DNA of 64,000 nucleotides from Geodermatophilus africanus (GCF_900107105.1 NZ_FNOT01000010.1:62001-126000); one strand, 5' to 3'; positions 1 to 7,761 are shown, counted from the stretch's first letter. Translations and numbers: made by a program. Notes: generated by a model not told the origin, from the sequence alone.

Positions 1-158
1 TCGCGGCCCGCGAAGACCTTGAGGTTCCCGATCATGTGCGCGATCAGGTAGAGCACCAAGATGATGCCGCTGACCGCCATGACCGCCTTCTTGGCGACCG
101 AGTTGGTCTTGGCGGCCTTGGGGGTTCTGCGCTGTCCCGGTTGCGTCACGGTCACCAC
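1..158 (-). CDS. sdhC: Succinate dehydrogenase cytochrome b subunit, 5' part only
   Basis: The reverse strand reads a basic N-terminus (TVTQPGQRRTPKAAKTNSVA) followed by a first membrane helix with KAVMAVSGIILVLYLIAHM and GNLKVFAG, the typical beginning of the SdhC/FrdC membrane anchor of actinobacterial succinate dehydrogenase. That subunit holds haem b and passes electrons from the Fe-S subunit to menaquinone. About 52 codons are present and the gene runs off the left edge. Two consecutive GTG codons (158 and 155) can start it. A TACCTT -10 box at 171-166 lies 7 nt upstream of 158, so a leaderless transcript starting at 158 is likely. The sdhA and sdhB genes would be expected to the left. 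Confidence 0.8.
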   Translation of the reverse strand, partial: MVTVTQPGQRRTPKAAKTNSVAKKAVMAVSGIILVLYLIAHMIGNLKVFAGR

Positions 159-165
159 GAGGGCA

Positions 166-171
166 AAGGTA
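166..171 (-). promoter_or_regulatory. -10 box of the sdhC promoter (leaderless)
   Basis: TACCTT on the minus strand fits the actinobacterial TANNNT -10 consensus, and 7 nt separate it from the GTG at 158. That spacing places the transcription start at the start codon. No convincing -35 box is visible. Confidence 0.5.
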
Positions 172-220
172 GGCCTCCCGCTGGCTGGCGACCATGTGAA
201 CGCGTGGTGACTCAGCTCTC

Positions 221-236
221 GTAAGGGTGCCCTTAC
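221..236. promoter_or_regulatory. Perfect palindrome between sdhC and the molybdopterin oxidoreductase
   Basis: GTAAGGG-TG-CCCTTAC has two perfect 7-bp arms and lies 63 nt upstream of sdhC and 89 nt upstream of the divergent oxidoreductase. The TAAGG/CCTTA half-sites are reminiscent of DtxR/IdeR iron boxes, but the spacing is shorter than the 19-bp consensus. The regulator is therefore unassigned. Confidence 0.4.
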
Positions 237-324
237 CGGCTCGGGCGGTTAGGGTGCGCGCCCGCGGGGCGGCGGGACTTCGGCCGCGGGGTTCGCGGGC
301 ACCCCCGCGGGGGAGGGACACGAC

Positions 325-933
325 ATGGCTGGACCCACGCGAGGATTCCTCGGCCGCCGCCGTGAGCGCAACCCGCGGCTGCCGCCCGGGCAGTACGACG
401 TCGGCCGCGACTGGCCGGTGCTGACCGCCGAGCCGACGCCGCGCATCTCGCCGGAGACCTGGAGCCTGACCGTCGACGGCCGGGTGGAGGCGCCGACGAC
501 GTGGACCTGGGACGAGGCCCACCGGCTGCCGCGCTCGGAGTACCGCGGTGACATCCACTGCGTCACCACGTGGTCGAAGTTCGACACCTGGTTCGCCGGC
601 GTCAGCGTCGACACCCTGCTCGAGGCGGCCCGCCCGACCGCCGACGCGCACTTCCTCGTCGCGACGTCCAAGACCGGCTACACCACCAACCTGCCGCTCG
701 AGGACGTCACCGGCGGCCGGGCGTGGGTGGTCTGGGAGTACGACGGCGGCCCGCTGCCGGTGGAGCACGGCGGCCCGGTGCGGCTGCTCGTGCCGCACCT
801 GTACTTCTGGAAGAGCGCCAAGTGGGTCACGCGGCTGACGCTGCTGCAGCGCGACCAGCCCGGCTTCTGGGAGCAGAACGGCTACCACGACCGCGGCGAC
901 CCGTGGCGCGAGCAGCGCTACCAGGGTGACTGA
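325..933 (+). CDS. Molybdopterin-dependent oxidoreductase (sulfite oxidase/YedY-like)
   Basis: The 202-residue protein is a single oxidoreductase molybdopterin-binding domain. DIHCVTTWSKFDTWFAG (about residues 75-91) contains the family cysteine that ligates molybdenum, and HLYFWKSAKWV near residue 155 is also conserved in short sulfite oxidase-like proteins. No signal peptide or haem domain is present, so it is probably cytoplasmic. The next gene, a flavin reductase, overlaps its stop by 8 nt, and such reductases commonly serve as electron partner to this family. A good GGGAGG site precedes the ATG. The physiological substrate is unknown. Confidence 0.85.
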   Translation: MAGPTRGFLGRRRERNPRLPPGQYDVGRDWPVLTAEPTPRISPETWSLTVDGRVEAPTTWTWDEAHRLPRSEYRGDIHCVTTWSKFDTWFAGVSVDTLLEAARPTADAHFLVATSKTGYTTNLPLEDVTGGRAWVVWEYDGGPLPVEHGGPVRLLVPHLYFWKSAKWVTRLTLLQRDQPGFWEQNGYHDRGDPWREQRYQGD

Positions 934-1744
934 AGAAGGACCCCCGGAAGGACCTCGCTGCCCCCCACCGCTCGCGAGCTCGCGGCGGGACCCTGCACCG
1001 AGGCCGTCCGACCCCGCGCCGGCTCGGGGCGAGCCTCGGGACGGAGCCGGGCGGGCGCCCAGCGGCGGGTGGCGGACGGCGACCGTCGCGGAGGTCGACC
1101 GTCCCGTGCCGCAGGCCGTGCGGCTGCGGCTGTCGGTGGCCGACCGGGTCGACCACCTCCCGGGGCAGCACTACGTCGTCCGGCTCACCGCGCCGGACGG
1201 GTACCGCGCGCAGCGTTCGTACTCGGTCGCCTCGGCGCCGTCGGACCCCCTGGTCGAGCTGTTCGTCGAGCGGCTCGACGACGGCGAGGTGTCCGGCTAC
1301 CTCGCCGACGTCGTCGAGTCGGGCGACGAGCTGGAGGTGCGCGGCCCCATCGGCGGTTGGTTCGTGTGGGACGGCACACACCCGGCCCTGCTGATCGGGG
1401 GCGGCACCGGCGTCGTCCCGCTGGTGGCGATGCTGCGCACCGCGCGCGAGCTCGGCCGCACCGACCTGCTGCGGACCGCCGTCTCCACGCGCACCCTCGC
1501 CGAGCTGCCCTACGCCGACGAGCTGCGGGCGGCCGGCGTCGTCGTCGTCACCACCCGCGAGGCGCACGGGGTGCGGCCGGCCGGCCGGCTCACCGCCGCG
1601 GACCTGGTGCCGCTGTGGGAGCCGGGGCAGACCGCCTACGTCTGCGGGTCGGACGGGTTCGCCGAGACGGCCAGCCAGCTGCTCGTCGACTTCGGCGTCC
1701 CCGCCGCCGGCATCCGGGTGGAGCGCTTCGGCGCGAGCGGGTGA
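926..1744 (+). CDS. FAD-binding ferredoxin/NADP reductase-type oxidoreductase with repeat-derived N-terminus
   Basis: From about residue 48 the 272-residue product is a normal FNR-type module: PGQHYVVRLTAP and RSYSVASAPS (FAD-binding RxYS), then LLIGGGTGVVPLVAMLR (NAD(P)-binding) and YVCGSDGFAE near the C-terminus. The GTG start overlaps the upstream oxidoreductase gene by 8 nt, suggesting translational coupling and joint electron transfer. Residues 4-41 are odd. They are encoded by the two-unit dispersed repeat at 934-1048 and are proline/arginine-rich, with no family counterpart. Either the repeat supplies an in-frame N-terminal extension, or translation starts further inside. No better start with a ribosome site is evident. 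Confidence 0.75.
   Translation: MTEEGPPEGPRCPPPLASSRRDPAPRPSDPAPARGEPRDGAGRAPSGGWRTATVAEVDRPVPQAVRLRLSVADRVDHLPGQHYVVRLTAPDGYRAQRSYSVASAPSDPLVELFVERLDDGEVSGYLADVVESGDELEVRGPIGGWFVWDGTHPALLIGGGTGVVPLVAMLRTARELGRTDLLRTAVSTRTLAELPYADELRAAGVVVVTTREAHGVRPAGRLTAADLVPLWEPGQTAYVCGSDGFAETASQLLVDFGVPAAGIRVERFGASG
934..1048 (+). repeat. Dispersed 57-nt repeat, two-unit nested copy (R1)
   Basis: The element begins immediately after the TGA of the molybdopterin oxidoreductase (AGAAGGACCCCC). A second complete unit (about 947-1005, AAGGACCTCGCTGCC ... GGGACCCTGCACC) appears inserted into the first, whose remaining part (1006-1048) ends GAGCCTCGGGACGGAGCC, as in copy R12. At 115 nt it is about twice the 57-nt unit. 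It lies inside the open frame of the flavin reductase. Confidence 0.75.
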
Positions 1745-1795
1745 ACCTGCTCGTCCGGGGCGCCCGCCGGCGGGTCCCCCGGGGAGGATGGGCCC

Positions 1796-2311
1796 GTGCA
1801 CACCGAGGTCGGCCCGGTCGACACCGTCGACGACGAGCTCCGGGCGCAGCTGCTCGCCTGCTGGGCCGACGTGAGCAACGCCGGCGGGTCGGTCGGCTTC
1901 GTCCCCCCGGTGACCGAGGAGGGGGTCGCCCCCTACCTGGACGCGGTGATCGAGCGGGTGCACCGCGGCCGGGAGCTGCTCGCCGTGCTGCGGGTGGACG
2001 GCCGACTGGCCGGTTTCGCCGTCCTCTCGTTGTCGGTCAGCCCGCTGCGGCGGCACTGGGCCACGGTGCTGCGCGTCCAGGTGCGCCCGGAGCTGCAGGG
2101 GCGGGGCCTGGGCCGGGTGCTCATGACCGGGTTGCACGACATCGCGCGCACGCGCGGGCTGGAGTTCCTCCACCTCACCGTCCGGGGCGGCACCGGCCTC
2201 GAGGCCTTCTACGCCGACATCGGCTACCGCGAGTTCGGCCGGATGCCCGGCGCGATCCGGGTGGCCCCCGGCGACGACCGCGACGAGCTGCACCTGACCT
2301 GCCGGCTGTGA
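1796..2311 (+). CDS. GNAT family N-acetyltransferase
   Basis: The 171-residue protein has the GNAT core: a beta-strand LRVQVRPELQGRGLGRVLMTGL (about residues 83-104) carrying the acetyl-CoA-binding R/QxxGxG/A motif, then LEFLHLTVRGGTGLEAFYADIGYREFGR. The start is a GTG preceded by GGGGAGG. It stands alone between the flavin reductase (51 nt upstream) and a convergent monooxygenase gene. Its acceptor substrate cannot be told from sequence. Confidence 0.85.
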   Translation: MHTEVGPVDTVDDELRAQLLACWADVSNAGGSVGFVPPVTEEGVAPYLDAVIERVHRGRELLAVLRVDGRLAGFAVLSLSVSPLRRHWATVLRVQVRPELQGRGLGRVLMTGLHDIARTRGLEFLHLTVRGGTGLEAFYADIGYREFGRMPGAIRVAPGDDRDELHLTCRL

Positions 2312-2394
2312 CCGCGCGGTGTCCGTCGCCGGCCGGCGGTGGCGCCGAGCGGGCCCACCTGGCTCGGGGGCGGGATCGCGAGCGCTGACCGGGT

Positions 2395-2414
2395 CCCGAC
2401 GACCGGTCGTCGGG
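2395..2414. repeat. 20-nt perfect palindrome in the convergent intergenic region
   Basis: CCCGACGACC-GGTCGTCGGG is a perfect 20-nt palindrome, 84 nt downstream of the GNAT stop. With the larger hairpin just after it, it fills much of the 276-nt gap between two convergent genes. Confidence 0.6.
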
Positions 2415-2426
2415 TGTCCCGCCGGC

Positions 2427-2466
2427 ACCTCCACCCCTGCTTCCTCCTGGAAGCAGGGGTGGAGGT
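2427..2466. terminator. Strong 18-bp hairpin between convergent genes (possible bidirectional terminator)
   Basis: The arms at 2427-2444 and 2449-2466 are perfect reverse complements (18 bp) with a 4-nt TCCT loop. No U-tract follows on either strand, as is common in high-GC actinobacteria. Its place between the stops of the GNAT and CrtA-like genes supports a bidirectional transcription stop. Confidence 0.55.
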
Positions 2467-2587
2467 CCGGAGACGGTGCACCCACGAGGGTCTCTCCAGC
2501 CCTCACGGCCACCGCGTCCCGCAAGTCGACCGCTGCCCACAGGAGGGGCACCGGTCGCCGGGGATCGGCGCACCCCCGCGACCGTCG

Positions 2588-3286
2588 TCAGGCCAGTGGG
2601 TCGCGGCCGTCCAGCGTCCCCTCGGACGAGAGCAGCGCGAGCCGGGCGAACAGCTCCTCGGCGTACCAGCCCTCCTGTGCGGTGCGGGTCACGACGGCGG
2701 CGTGCGCAGCGCGGTCGTAGGCGAAGGAGTTCAGCGCCGACGCGGAGTCCCAGACGCTGAAGGTGCCCTGCAGCCCGAGCGGCGCCTCGCCGATGCCCAG
2801 CGCCAGGCGCAGCCCCGGGCTCTCGTGCAGATCGGCCGAGACGGGCGGGACGGCGCGCCAGAACCGAACCGCCTTGCGGGGGGTCAGCCGGGCGCGGGTG
2901 ACCGCGGCGACCGGGCCGTCCCAGCGCTGCGGCCAGGGCCGGCCGAAGGGCTCCTCCCGCGACCACCGGCCTCGGGCGGCGAGCGGCCGCATCCGGGCGC
3001 TCCACTGCTCGTCGGCGATCCGCCGCCACCGCGCGACGACGTCCCCGGTCTCGAAGGCGGCGGCCGCGTGCTCGTCGTCCCACACGGCCAGCAGCGCCCA
3101 GCGGCGCGGGTCGGCGTCGCGCACCGTGAAGCTGAGCCCACTGCCGGTGCCCAGCAGCTTGGCGAAGCGCAGCCCGGGGCTGCGGCGCAGCGGCCGCCGG
3201 TCGGTCGCCATCCGCACCAGCGCGGCGGGCACCGCCCGGCCGGGCACGCCCCACACGTGCAGGGTCGCCAGCCGTCGTGTGGTCAC
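2588..3286 (-). CDS. Spheroidene monooxygenase-like (CrtA-type) protein
   Basis: The 232-residue product has the pattern of the CrtA/spheroidene monooxygenase-like family: LATLHVWGVPGRAVPAALVRM at the N-terminus, FAKLLGTGSGLSF, DPRRWALLAVWDD, then FWRAVPPVSADLHESPGLRLALGIGEAPLGLQGTFSVW and FAYDRAAHAAVV. CrtA enzymes oxygenate carotenoids in purple bacteria. Actinobacterial members are uncharacterised and could simply be dimeric alpha-beta-barrel haem proteins. The GTG at 3286 is chosen because homology begins there; the open frame extends 256 codons further upstream in low-quality sequence. A CrtI-type desaturase lies 43 kb away, so a shared carotenoid role is only suggestive. Confidence 0.65.
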   Translation of the reverse strand: MTTRRLATLHVWGVPGRAVPAALVRMATDRRPLRRSPGLRFAKLLGTGSGLSFTVRDADPRRWALLAVWDDEHAAAAFETGDVVARWRRIADEQWSARMRPLAARGRWSREEPFGRPWPQRWDGPVAAVTRARLTPRKAVRFWRAVPPVSADLHESPGLRLALGIGEAPLGLQGTFSVWDSASALNSFAYDRAAHAAVVTRTAQEGWYAEELFARLALLSSEGTLDGRDPLA

Positions 3287-3433
3287 GGACCCGATCCTCC
3301 CCGTCGGAGGGCGGCCGTGCCGGACCGGTCGGCCGCGACGTGTGCACCGGCCGGGGAGCCCGGGTAGCTCCCGTCCGGTCGCGCCTCCACCTCGGACCCG
3401 GGAGCCGGCGGGCCGCCCGAGAGGAGGCCTGCC

Positions 3434-4246
3434 GTGGCGCAGTCCGCACGCGAGGAGCTGGGCACCACCGACGCTCCCGAGGAGGACCAGGTCGTCGAGG
3501 CCTTCCACCGGATCGTCGACGAGGGAGCCCAGCGGCTGCACCGCTCCTGGCGGGAGGTGCTGACCACCGGGCTCGCCGGCGGCCTGGAGGTCGCCACCGG
3601 CGTCGTCGCACTGCTGGCCGTCTACGCCGAGACCGGCAGCCACCTGCTGGCCGGCCTGGCCTTCAGCATCGGGTTCATCGCGCTGATGCTGGCCAGGAGC
3701 GAGCTGTTCACCGAGGGGTTCCTCGTGCCGGTGACCGCCGTCGTGGCCGGCCGCGCCAGCCCCGCGCAGCTCGCCAAGCTGTGGTCGGGCACGCTGGTGG
3801 CCAACCTGGTCGGGGGCTGGCTGGTGATGTGGCTGGTCGTGCACGCCCTCCCGGAGCTCGGCGCCACCGCGGTCGAGTCGGGCCGGACCTTCGTCGAGGC
3901 GCCGCTCGACCTGCGGGCGGTCTCGCTGGCGCTGCTGGCGGGCGCCTTCATCACGCTGATGACCCGCATGCAGCACGGCGCGGACTCCGAGGCCGGCAAG
4001 CTCGCCGCGTCGGTGGCCGGGGCGTTCCTGCTCGCCGGCCTGGTGCTGTTCCACTCGATCCTGGACTCACTGATCATCTTCGGGGCCATCCACCACGGCG
4101 CCCCGTACGGCTACGGCGACTGGCTGGCCTGGTTCTGGTACACGACCCTGCTCAACGTCGTCGGTGGGCTCGTCGTCGTCACGTTTCTGCGGCTGGTGCG
4201 CAGCAAGGAGCTCATCGAGCGCGAGCGGTCGGCCGCCGGCGCCTGA
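3434..4246 (+). CDS. Formate/nitrite transporter family (FocA/NirC-like) membrane protein
   Basis: The 270-residue protein has a 45-residue cytoplasmic N-terminus, then about six hydrophobic helices in the aquaporin-like FNT arrangement. GFIALMLARSELFTEGFLVPV is the conserved FNT segment after the second helix, and LWSGTLVANLVGGWLVMW and AGAFITLMTRMQHG follow. It would form a pentameric channel for small monovalent anions such as formate, nitrite or hydrosulfide. No formate- or nitrite-metabolising gene is adjacent, so its ion is unknown. The GTG start follows GAGAGGAGG at 6-8 nt. Confidence 0.8.
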   Translation: MAQSAREELGTTDAPEEDQVVEAFHRIVDEGAQRLHRSWREVLTTGLAGGLEVATGVVALLAVYAETGSHLLAGLAFSIGFIALMLARSELFTEGFLVPVTAVVAGRASPAQLAKLWSGTLVANLVGGWLVMWLVVHALPELGATAVESGRTFVEAPLDLRAVSLALLAGAFITLMTRMQHGADSEAGKLAASVAGAFLLAGLVLFHSILDSLIIFGAIHHGAPYGYGDWLAWFWYTTLLNVVGGLVVVTFLRLVRSKELIERERSAAGA

Positions 4247-4334
4247 GGACGCCGTCCCGCCGAGCTTCCCGGGTCGCCCCGCGCCCGGGCGGTGTGCGCA
4301 GTGCTGCTCGAACGCCGCGACCTCCGAGCCCGGC

Positions 4335-5489
4335 TCAGCGGGGCCCGAAGGCGACGGCCCAGAAGTCGGCGAAGAGCGCCGGCGGCTGGGGCGAGGACCA
4401 CATCTGGTTGGTGAGCAGCACCGCCGTGGTCCCGGTGACCGGGTCGCTCCACCAGGAGCTGCCCAGGCCGCCGTCCCAGCCGTGGGAGCCCGCGTGCCGG
4501 CCACCGGGCTCGTCGGTGCGGCGGACGCCGATCCCGAGGCCCCAGCCGCCGCCCTCGTCGTCCACGGCGCCGGCCTGCTCGGTGGTCATCGCCCGCACCG
4601 TCTCCGCCGCGAGCACCCGGGTGCCCTCCGGCGTGCGGCCCCCGGCGGCCAGCACCGCGGCGAAGGCGGCCAGGTCGTCGACGGTGGACACCAGGCCGTC
4701 GCCGCCGTCGGGGAACGCAGGGAGGCGCGCCCACTGACCGTCGGCGGGGTCGTAGACCTCGCGGCTGCCGTCCTCGCCCGGCGGCGTCCAGTGCGGGCCG
4801 AACCGGTCGCGCGCGTGCTCCGGCACGGCGAACCCGGTGTCGCGCATGCCGATCGGCGCGAGAACCCGCTCGGTGAGCACCTCGGGCAGTGGCCGGCCGG
4901 CGGCCCGGGCCACGAGGACGCCCAGCACGCTGGCACCGGTGTGGTACAGCCAGCGCTCGCCGGGCTGGTACGCCAGCGGCACGCCGGCCAGCCGGCGCAG
5001 CCACTCGTCCGGCGCCGGGGCCGCCTGTGGGGCGGGCGGGCCGGCGGGCAGCCCGGCCTCGGCCAGCGCGGCGAGGGTGGGGCTCGGCCATGGGGCGGTG
5101 AAGTCCATGCCGAGCCCGAGCCGGAAGGTGAGGACGTCGCGCACGGTGATCGGGCGGCCGGCCGGCACGGTGCCGGCGGCGGCGTCGGCCGGGTCGGCCA
5201 GCACCTCCCGGCCGGCGAGCTCGGGCAGCACGTCGTCCACCGGGTCGTCGAGGCCCAGCCGCCCCTCGTCGACCAGAGCCAACGCGGCCGCGGCCACGAC
5301 CGGCTTGGTCGTCGAGGAGATGCGGAAGAGGGTGTCCGGGCGCACCGGGTCGTCCCCGGCCGGCGTGTGCGTCCCGGCCGCCCCGCGGGCCACCTCGCCG
5401 TCCCGGCGGACCCACCACGCCGCCCCGGGCACCGCGTCCGCGACCACGTGCCCGGCCACCACCGCCTCGACGTCCTCCGCCAGCCCCAC
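4335..5489 (-). CDS. Beta-lactamase-related serine hydrolase
   Basis: The 384-residue protein belongs to the class C beta-lactamase/esterase-like family. It has the active-site SxxK (ISSTTK near residue 62), a YxN-like Tyr in LYHTGASVLG, and HGWDGGLGSSWW towards the C-terminus in place of KTG. No signal peptide is visible, so it is probably cytoplasmic, as many esterase-like members are. The GTG at 5489 is chosen for its GAGGAGG site 5 nt upstream; an ATG 54 nt further upstream is possible. It is convergent with the FNT gene. Its substrate could be an ester or a D-amino peptide. Confidence 0.8.
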   Translation of the reverse strand: MGLAEDVEAVVAGHVVADAVPGAAWWVRRDGEVARGAAGTHTPAGDDPVRPDTLFRISSTTKPVVAAAALALVDEGRLGLDDPVDDVLPELAGREVLADPADAAAGTVPAGRPITVRDVLTFRLGLGMDFTAPWPSPTLAALAEAGLPAGPPAPQAAPAPDEWLRRLAGVPLAYQPGERWLYHTGASVLGVLVARAAGRPLPEVLTERVLAPIGMRDTGFAVPEHARDRFGPHWTPPGEDGSREVYDPADGQWARLPAFPDGGDGLVSTVDDLAAFAAVLAAGGRTPEGTRVLAAETVRAMTTEQAGAVDDEGGGWGLGIGVRRTDEPGGRHAGSHGWDGGLGSSWWSDPVTGTTAVLLTNQMWSSPQPPALFADFWAVAFGPR

Positions 5490-5770
5490 GGCTGCCTCCT
5501 CGCTGTGTCGTCCCCTGCTCCGACCGGCCGGCGCCGCCGGACTCATCGGCCGGCGGCCGCCCCGGACCGCGGTGGAGTGGTGCCCGGCGGTGAGGACGAC
5601 GGCCCCGCCCGGCTCGTCCACCGGCCGGCGGGTGCGGAACCGGCCCCGTGGACGACGTCGCCGGATACCCTGCCGTCGGCGCGAGACCGTGCGATCCGGC
5701 CCCGTCCCACGTCGTTCCGGACGCGCACCTGCGCCGCCTTCCGGACGGCCCTCGCGAGGAGGGGACTCCC

Positions 5771-6289
5771 ATGGGTTCGCTGCAGCGCACTCGGGCCGGC
5801 ACGGCACGGCCGGTCGGGCTCCTCTCGGCAGTGCTCGCCGGCCTCCTCACCGGGGGGATGGTCCTCATCGAGGTGGTGCTGCTGCCGTTCTGGCGCAGCG
5901 TCCCGCCCGAGGAGTTCCGCCGCTGGTTCACCGCGAACGCCCCGCGGATCCGCGCGCTCATGGTGCCGCTGGGCGCCGCCGCCGGAGCGGCCGGCGTCGC
6001 CACGGCGGCCGCGGAGGCGTCCGTCTCCCGCCGTCCCGGTCCGGCCTCCCTGACGGCCGCGGCAGCCACCGTGGGCGTCGTGGCCGTCACCGTCACGGTG
6101 AACGAGCCGGCCAACGCCCGGTTCACCGGAGGCTCCCTGACCGATGCGGAGACCAGGGACCTGCTGGGCACGTGGGCCCGCTGGCACCACCTCCGCGTCG
6201 CCCTCGGGGTCGTCGCCACCGTGGCCGCGGCGTCGGCCCTGCGCGGGCGTCCTCAGCCGCGGGCGGCCCGGTGGACGGTGGTCAGGTAG
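5771..6289 (+). CDS. DUF1772 (anthrone oxygenase-like) membrane protein
   Basis: The 172-residue protein has four likely membrane helices (LLSAVLAGLLTGGMVLIEVVL, MVPLGAAAGAAGVATAAA, LTAAAATVGVVAVTVTV, LRVALGVVATVAAASAL). VNEPANARF sits where the DUF1772 family has a VNVPLN motif, and a WARWHHLR segment precedes the last helix. DUF1772 includes fungal anthrone oxygenases, but bacterial members have no defined function. The ATG lies 8 nt after GAGGAGGGG. Its 3' end overlaps the convergent DUF1990 gene by 37 nt. Confidence 0.6.
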   Translation: MGSLQRTRAGTARPVGLLSAVLAGLLTGGMVLIEVVLLPFWRSVPPEEFRRWFTANAPRIRALMVPLGAAAGAAGVATAAAEASVSRRPGPASLTAAAATVGVVAVTVTVNEPANARFTGGSLTDAETRDLLGTWARWHHLRVALGVVATVAAASALRGRPQPRAARWTVVR

Positions 6290-6798
6290 CGCGCGGTGGC
6301 CAGGCGCTGGACCAGCCTGCTGACCGGCCCGCCGAGCCGGGCCAGCGGCGAGGCCAGCCGGGCGAAGACCCGCAGCGTGAAGACGACGTCGCCGCCGGGC
6401 TCCCGTCGGACGAGGAACGCCTCCTCGCCGCTCTCCGGGTGGCCGGGCAGCGTGCCGTAGGCGAAACCACGCTCGTCACCGGTCGTCTGCGCCCACACCA
6501 CGCGGCAGGGGATGTCGTAGCCCGGCCGCGGCAGCCCCGCCGTGAGGACGACGACGGTGCCCGGCTCGTCCGCCGGCCCGGTCGCCCGCACCCGCAGCCC
6601 GACGCTGCGCTGCAGGCGCCAGTCGAACACCGCCGCCGCGGCCCGCTCGAAGGCCGCCGCCCCGGAGCCGACGACGACCGACCGCTCCACGTGGTCGTAG
6701 CCCGCGGGCAGCGCGGGCTCCCGCGTCGCGCCCACCTCCGGGTAGGTGAACGGGACGTCGGTCAGGTCGGCGGGGTCGAGCACGCGCAGGAGACCCAT
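6253..6798 (-). CDS. DUF1990 family protein
   Basis: The 181-residue protein matches the DUF1990 pattern: FTYPEVGATRE near the N-terminus, PAGYDHVERSVVVGSGAAAF, a PGTVVVL ... CRVVWAQ middle and GFAYGTLPGHPESGEEAFLV, a segment resembling a SRPBCC/START-like fold. These proteins occur in actinobacteria and plants and have no assigned reaction. The ATG at 6798 fits the start of homology. The gene is convergent with the DUF1772 gene and divergent from the HipA-like gene, 60 nt away. Confidence 0.7.
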   Translation of the reverse strand: MGLLRVLDPADLTDVPFTYPEVGATREPALPAGYDHVERSVVVGSGAAAFERAAAAVFDWRLQRSVGLRVRATGPADEPGTVVVLTAGLPRPGYDIPCRVVWAQTTGDERGFAYGTLPGHPESGEEAFLVRREPGGDVVFTLRVFARLASPLARLGGPVSRLVQRLATARYLTTVHRAARG

Positions 6799-6858
6799 GG
6801 CCCCAGTGTCGTGGTCGCCGGTCCGGGCGCCGTCCCCGCCGGTAGGGTCGCGGCCACT

Positions 6859-7761
6859 GTGCTGCCCGCCGTCACCGCCACCCGCTACGTCACCCCGCTG
6901 CGCGAGGGTGGCTCGCTGCCGGGTCTCATGGAGGCCGACGACCTGGGCACCTACGTGGTGAAGTGGCGGGCCGCCGGGCAGGGCGTGAAGGTGCTGGTCG
7001 CCGAGGTCGTCTGCGGTGAGCTGGCCCGCGCCCTGTCGCTGCCGGTGCCCGCGCTGGTCACCGTCGACGTGGCCCCCGAGCTGGCGGTGGGGGAGCCCGA
7101 CGTCGAGGTGCAGGAGCTGCTGCAGCGCTCCGCCGGGGTCAACCTGGGGCTGGACTACCTGCCCGGGGCGCTCGACTTCGAGGCCGCCGCCGGCTCCGTC
7201 GGGTCGGAGCTGGCCGGCCGGGTGCTGTGGTTCGACGCGCTCGTGGGCAACGTCGACCGCTCCTGGCGCAACCCCAACATGCTGTTCTGGCACGGCCGGC
7301 TGCAGCTGATCGACCACGGGGCCGCGCTGACCTTCCACCACCACTGGCCCGGCGCGGCCGCCGCGGTGGCCCGGCCCTACGACGCCGCGCAGCACGCGCT
7401 GGTCGAGTGCACGCCCGACGTCCGCGCCGCCGATGCCGCGCTCGGCGGTCGGGTCACCCGGCCGCTGCTCGAGCAGGTGCTGCACCAGGTGCCCGACGCC
7501 TGGCTGGAAGAGGCGGCACACGGGTGGCCCCGGTCAGGGCACCGCCCCGAGCCTGCGAGGGGTGGGGAGGCCGGGGTCCTTTCGGCGGTGCGCGCCCGCT
7601 ACGTCGACCAGCTGCTGGCCCGGCTGGCCGCCCGCGACGCCTGGCTGCCGCCGCTGGTGGCCACCGCGGCCGCGGGCGGATCGCGGCGCCGGGCCCCGCG
7701 GGGGGAGAACCGGCCGGCGTGGCTGGGCCCGCCGCCGCCCGAGGGGATCACACAGCGGTGA
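6859..7761 (+). CDS. HipA-like kinase family protein carrying an in-frame repeat insertion
   Basis: The 300-residue protein has a HipA-type kinase fold. YVVKWRAAGQ holds the ATP-binding lysine, LVAEVVCGELARALSLPVP the helix-C glutamate, WFDALVGNVDRSWRNPN the catalytic Asp and Asn, and LQLIDHGAAL the metal-binding Asp. It lacks the HipA N-terminal domain, and no HipB-like DNA-binding antitoxin is adjacent. Instead a DUF3037 gene overlaps it by GTGA, a recurrent pairing in bacteria as far as I recall. Residues 223-241 (rich in R, P and G) are encoded by a copy of the dispersed repeat (R2), inserted between a WLEEA helix and the final RARYVDQLLARL helix. A TAGGGT -10 at 6843-6848 implies a very short leader. 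Confidence 0.75.
   Translation: MLPAVTATRYVTPLREGGSLPGLMEADDLGTYVVKWRAAGQGVKVLVAEVVCGELARALSLPVPALVTVDVAPELAVGEPDVEVQELLQRSAGVNLGLDYLPGALDFEAAAGSVGSELAGRVLWFDALVGNVDRSWRNPNMLFWHGRLQLIDHGAALTFHHHWPGAAAAVARPYDAAQHALVECTPDVRAADAALGGRVTRPLLEQVLHQVPDAWLEEAAHGWPRSGHRPEPARGGEAGVLSAVRARYVDQLLARLAARDAWLPPLVATAAAGGSRRRAPRGENRPAWLGPPPPEGITQR
7526..7582 (-). repeat. Dispersed 57-nt repeat inside a coding region (R2)
   Basis: Read on the minus strand, this copy has the left end AAAGGACCCCGGCC, the centre CCCCTCGCAGGCTCGGGG and the right end GACCGGGGCC. It is exactly 57 nt (19 codons) and introduces no stop or frameshift into the HipA-like gene. Confidence 0.8.

Noticed and set aside
5490..5770. Possible gene in the 281-nt gap between the serine hydrolase and DUF1772 genes
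   Set aside because: Open frames there are low-complexity extensions of the hydrolase frame without a ribosome site; it is better seen as a divergent promoter region.
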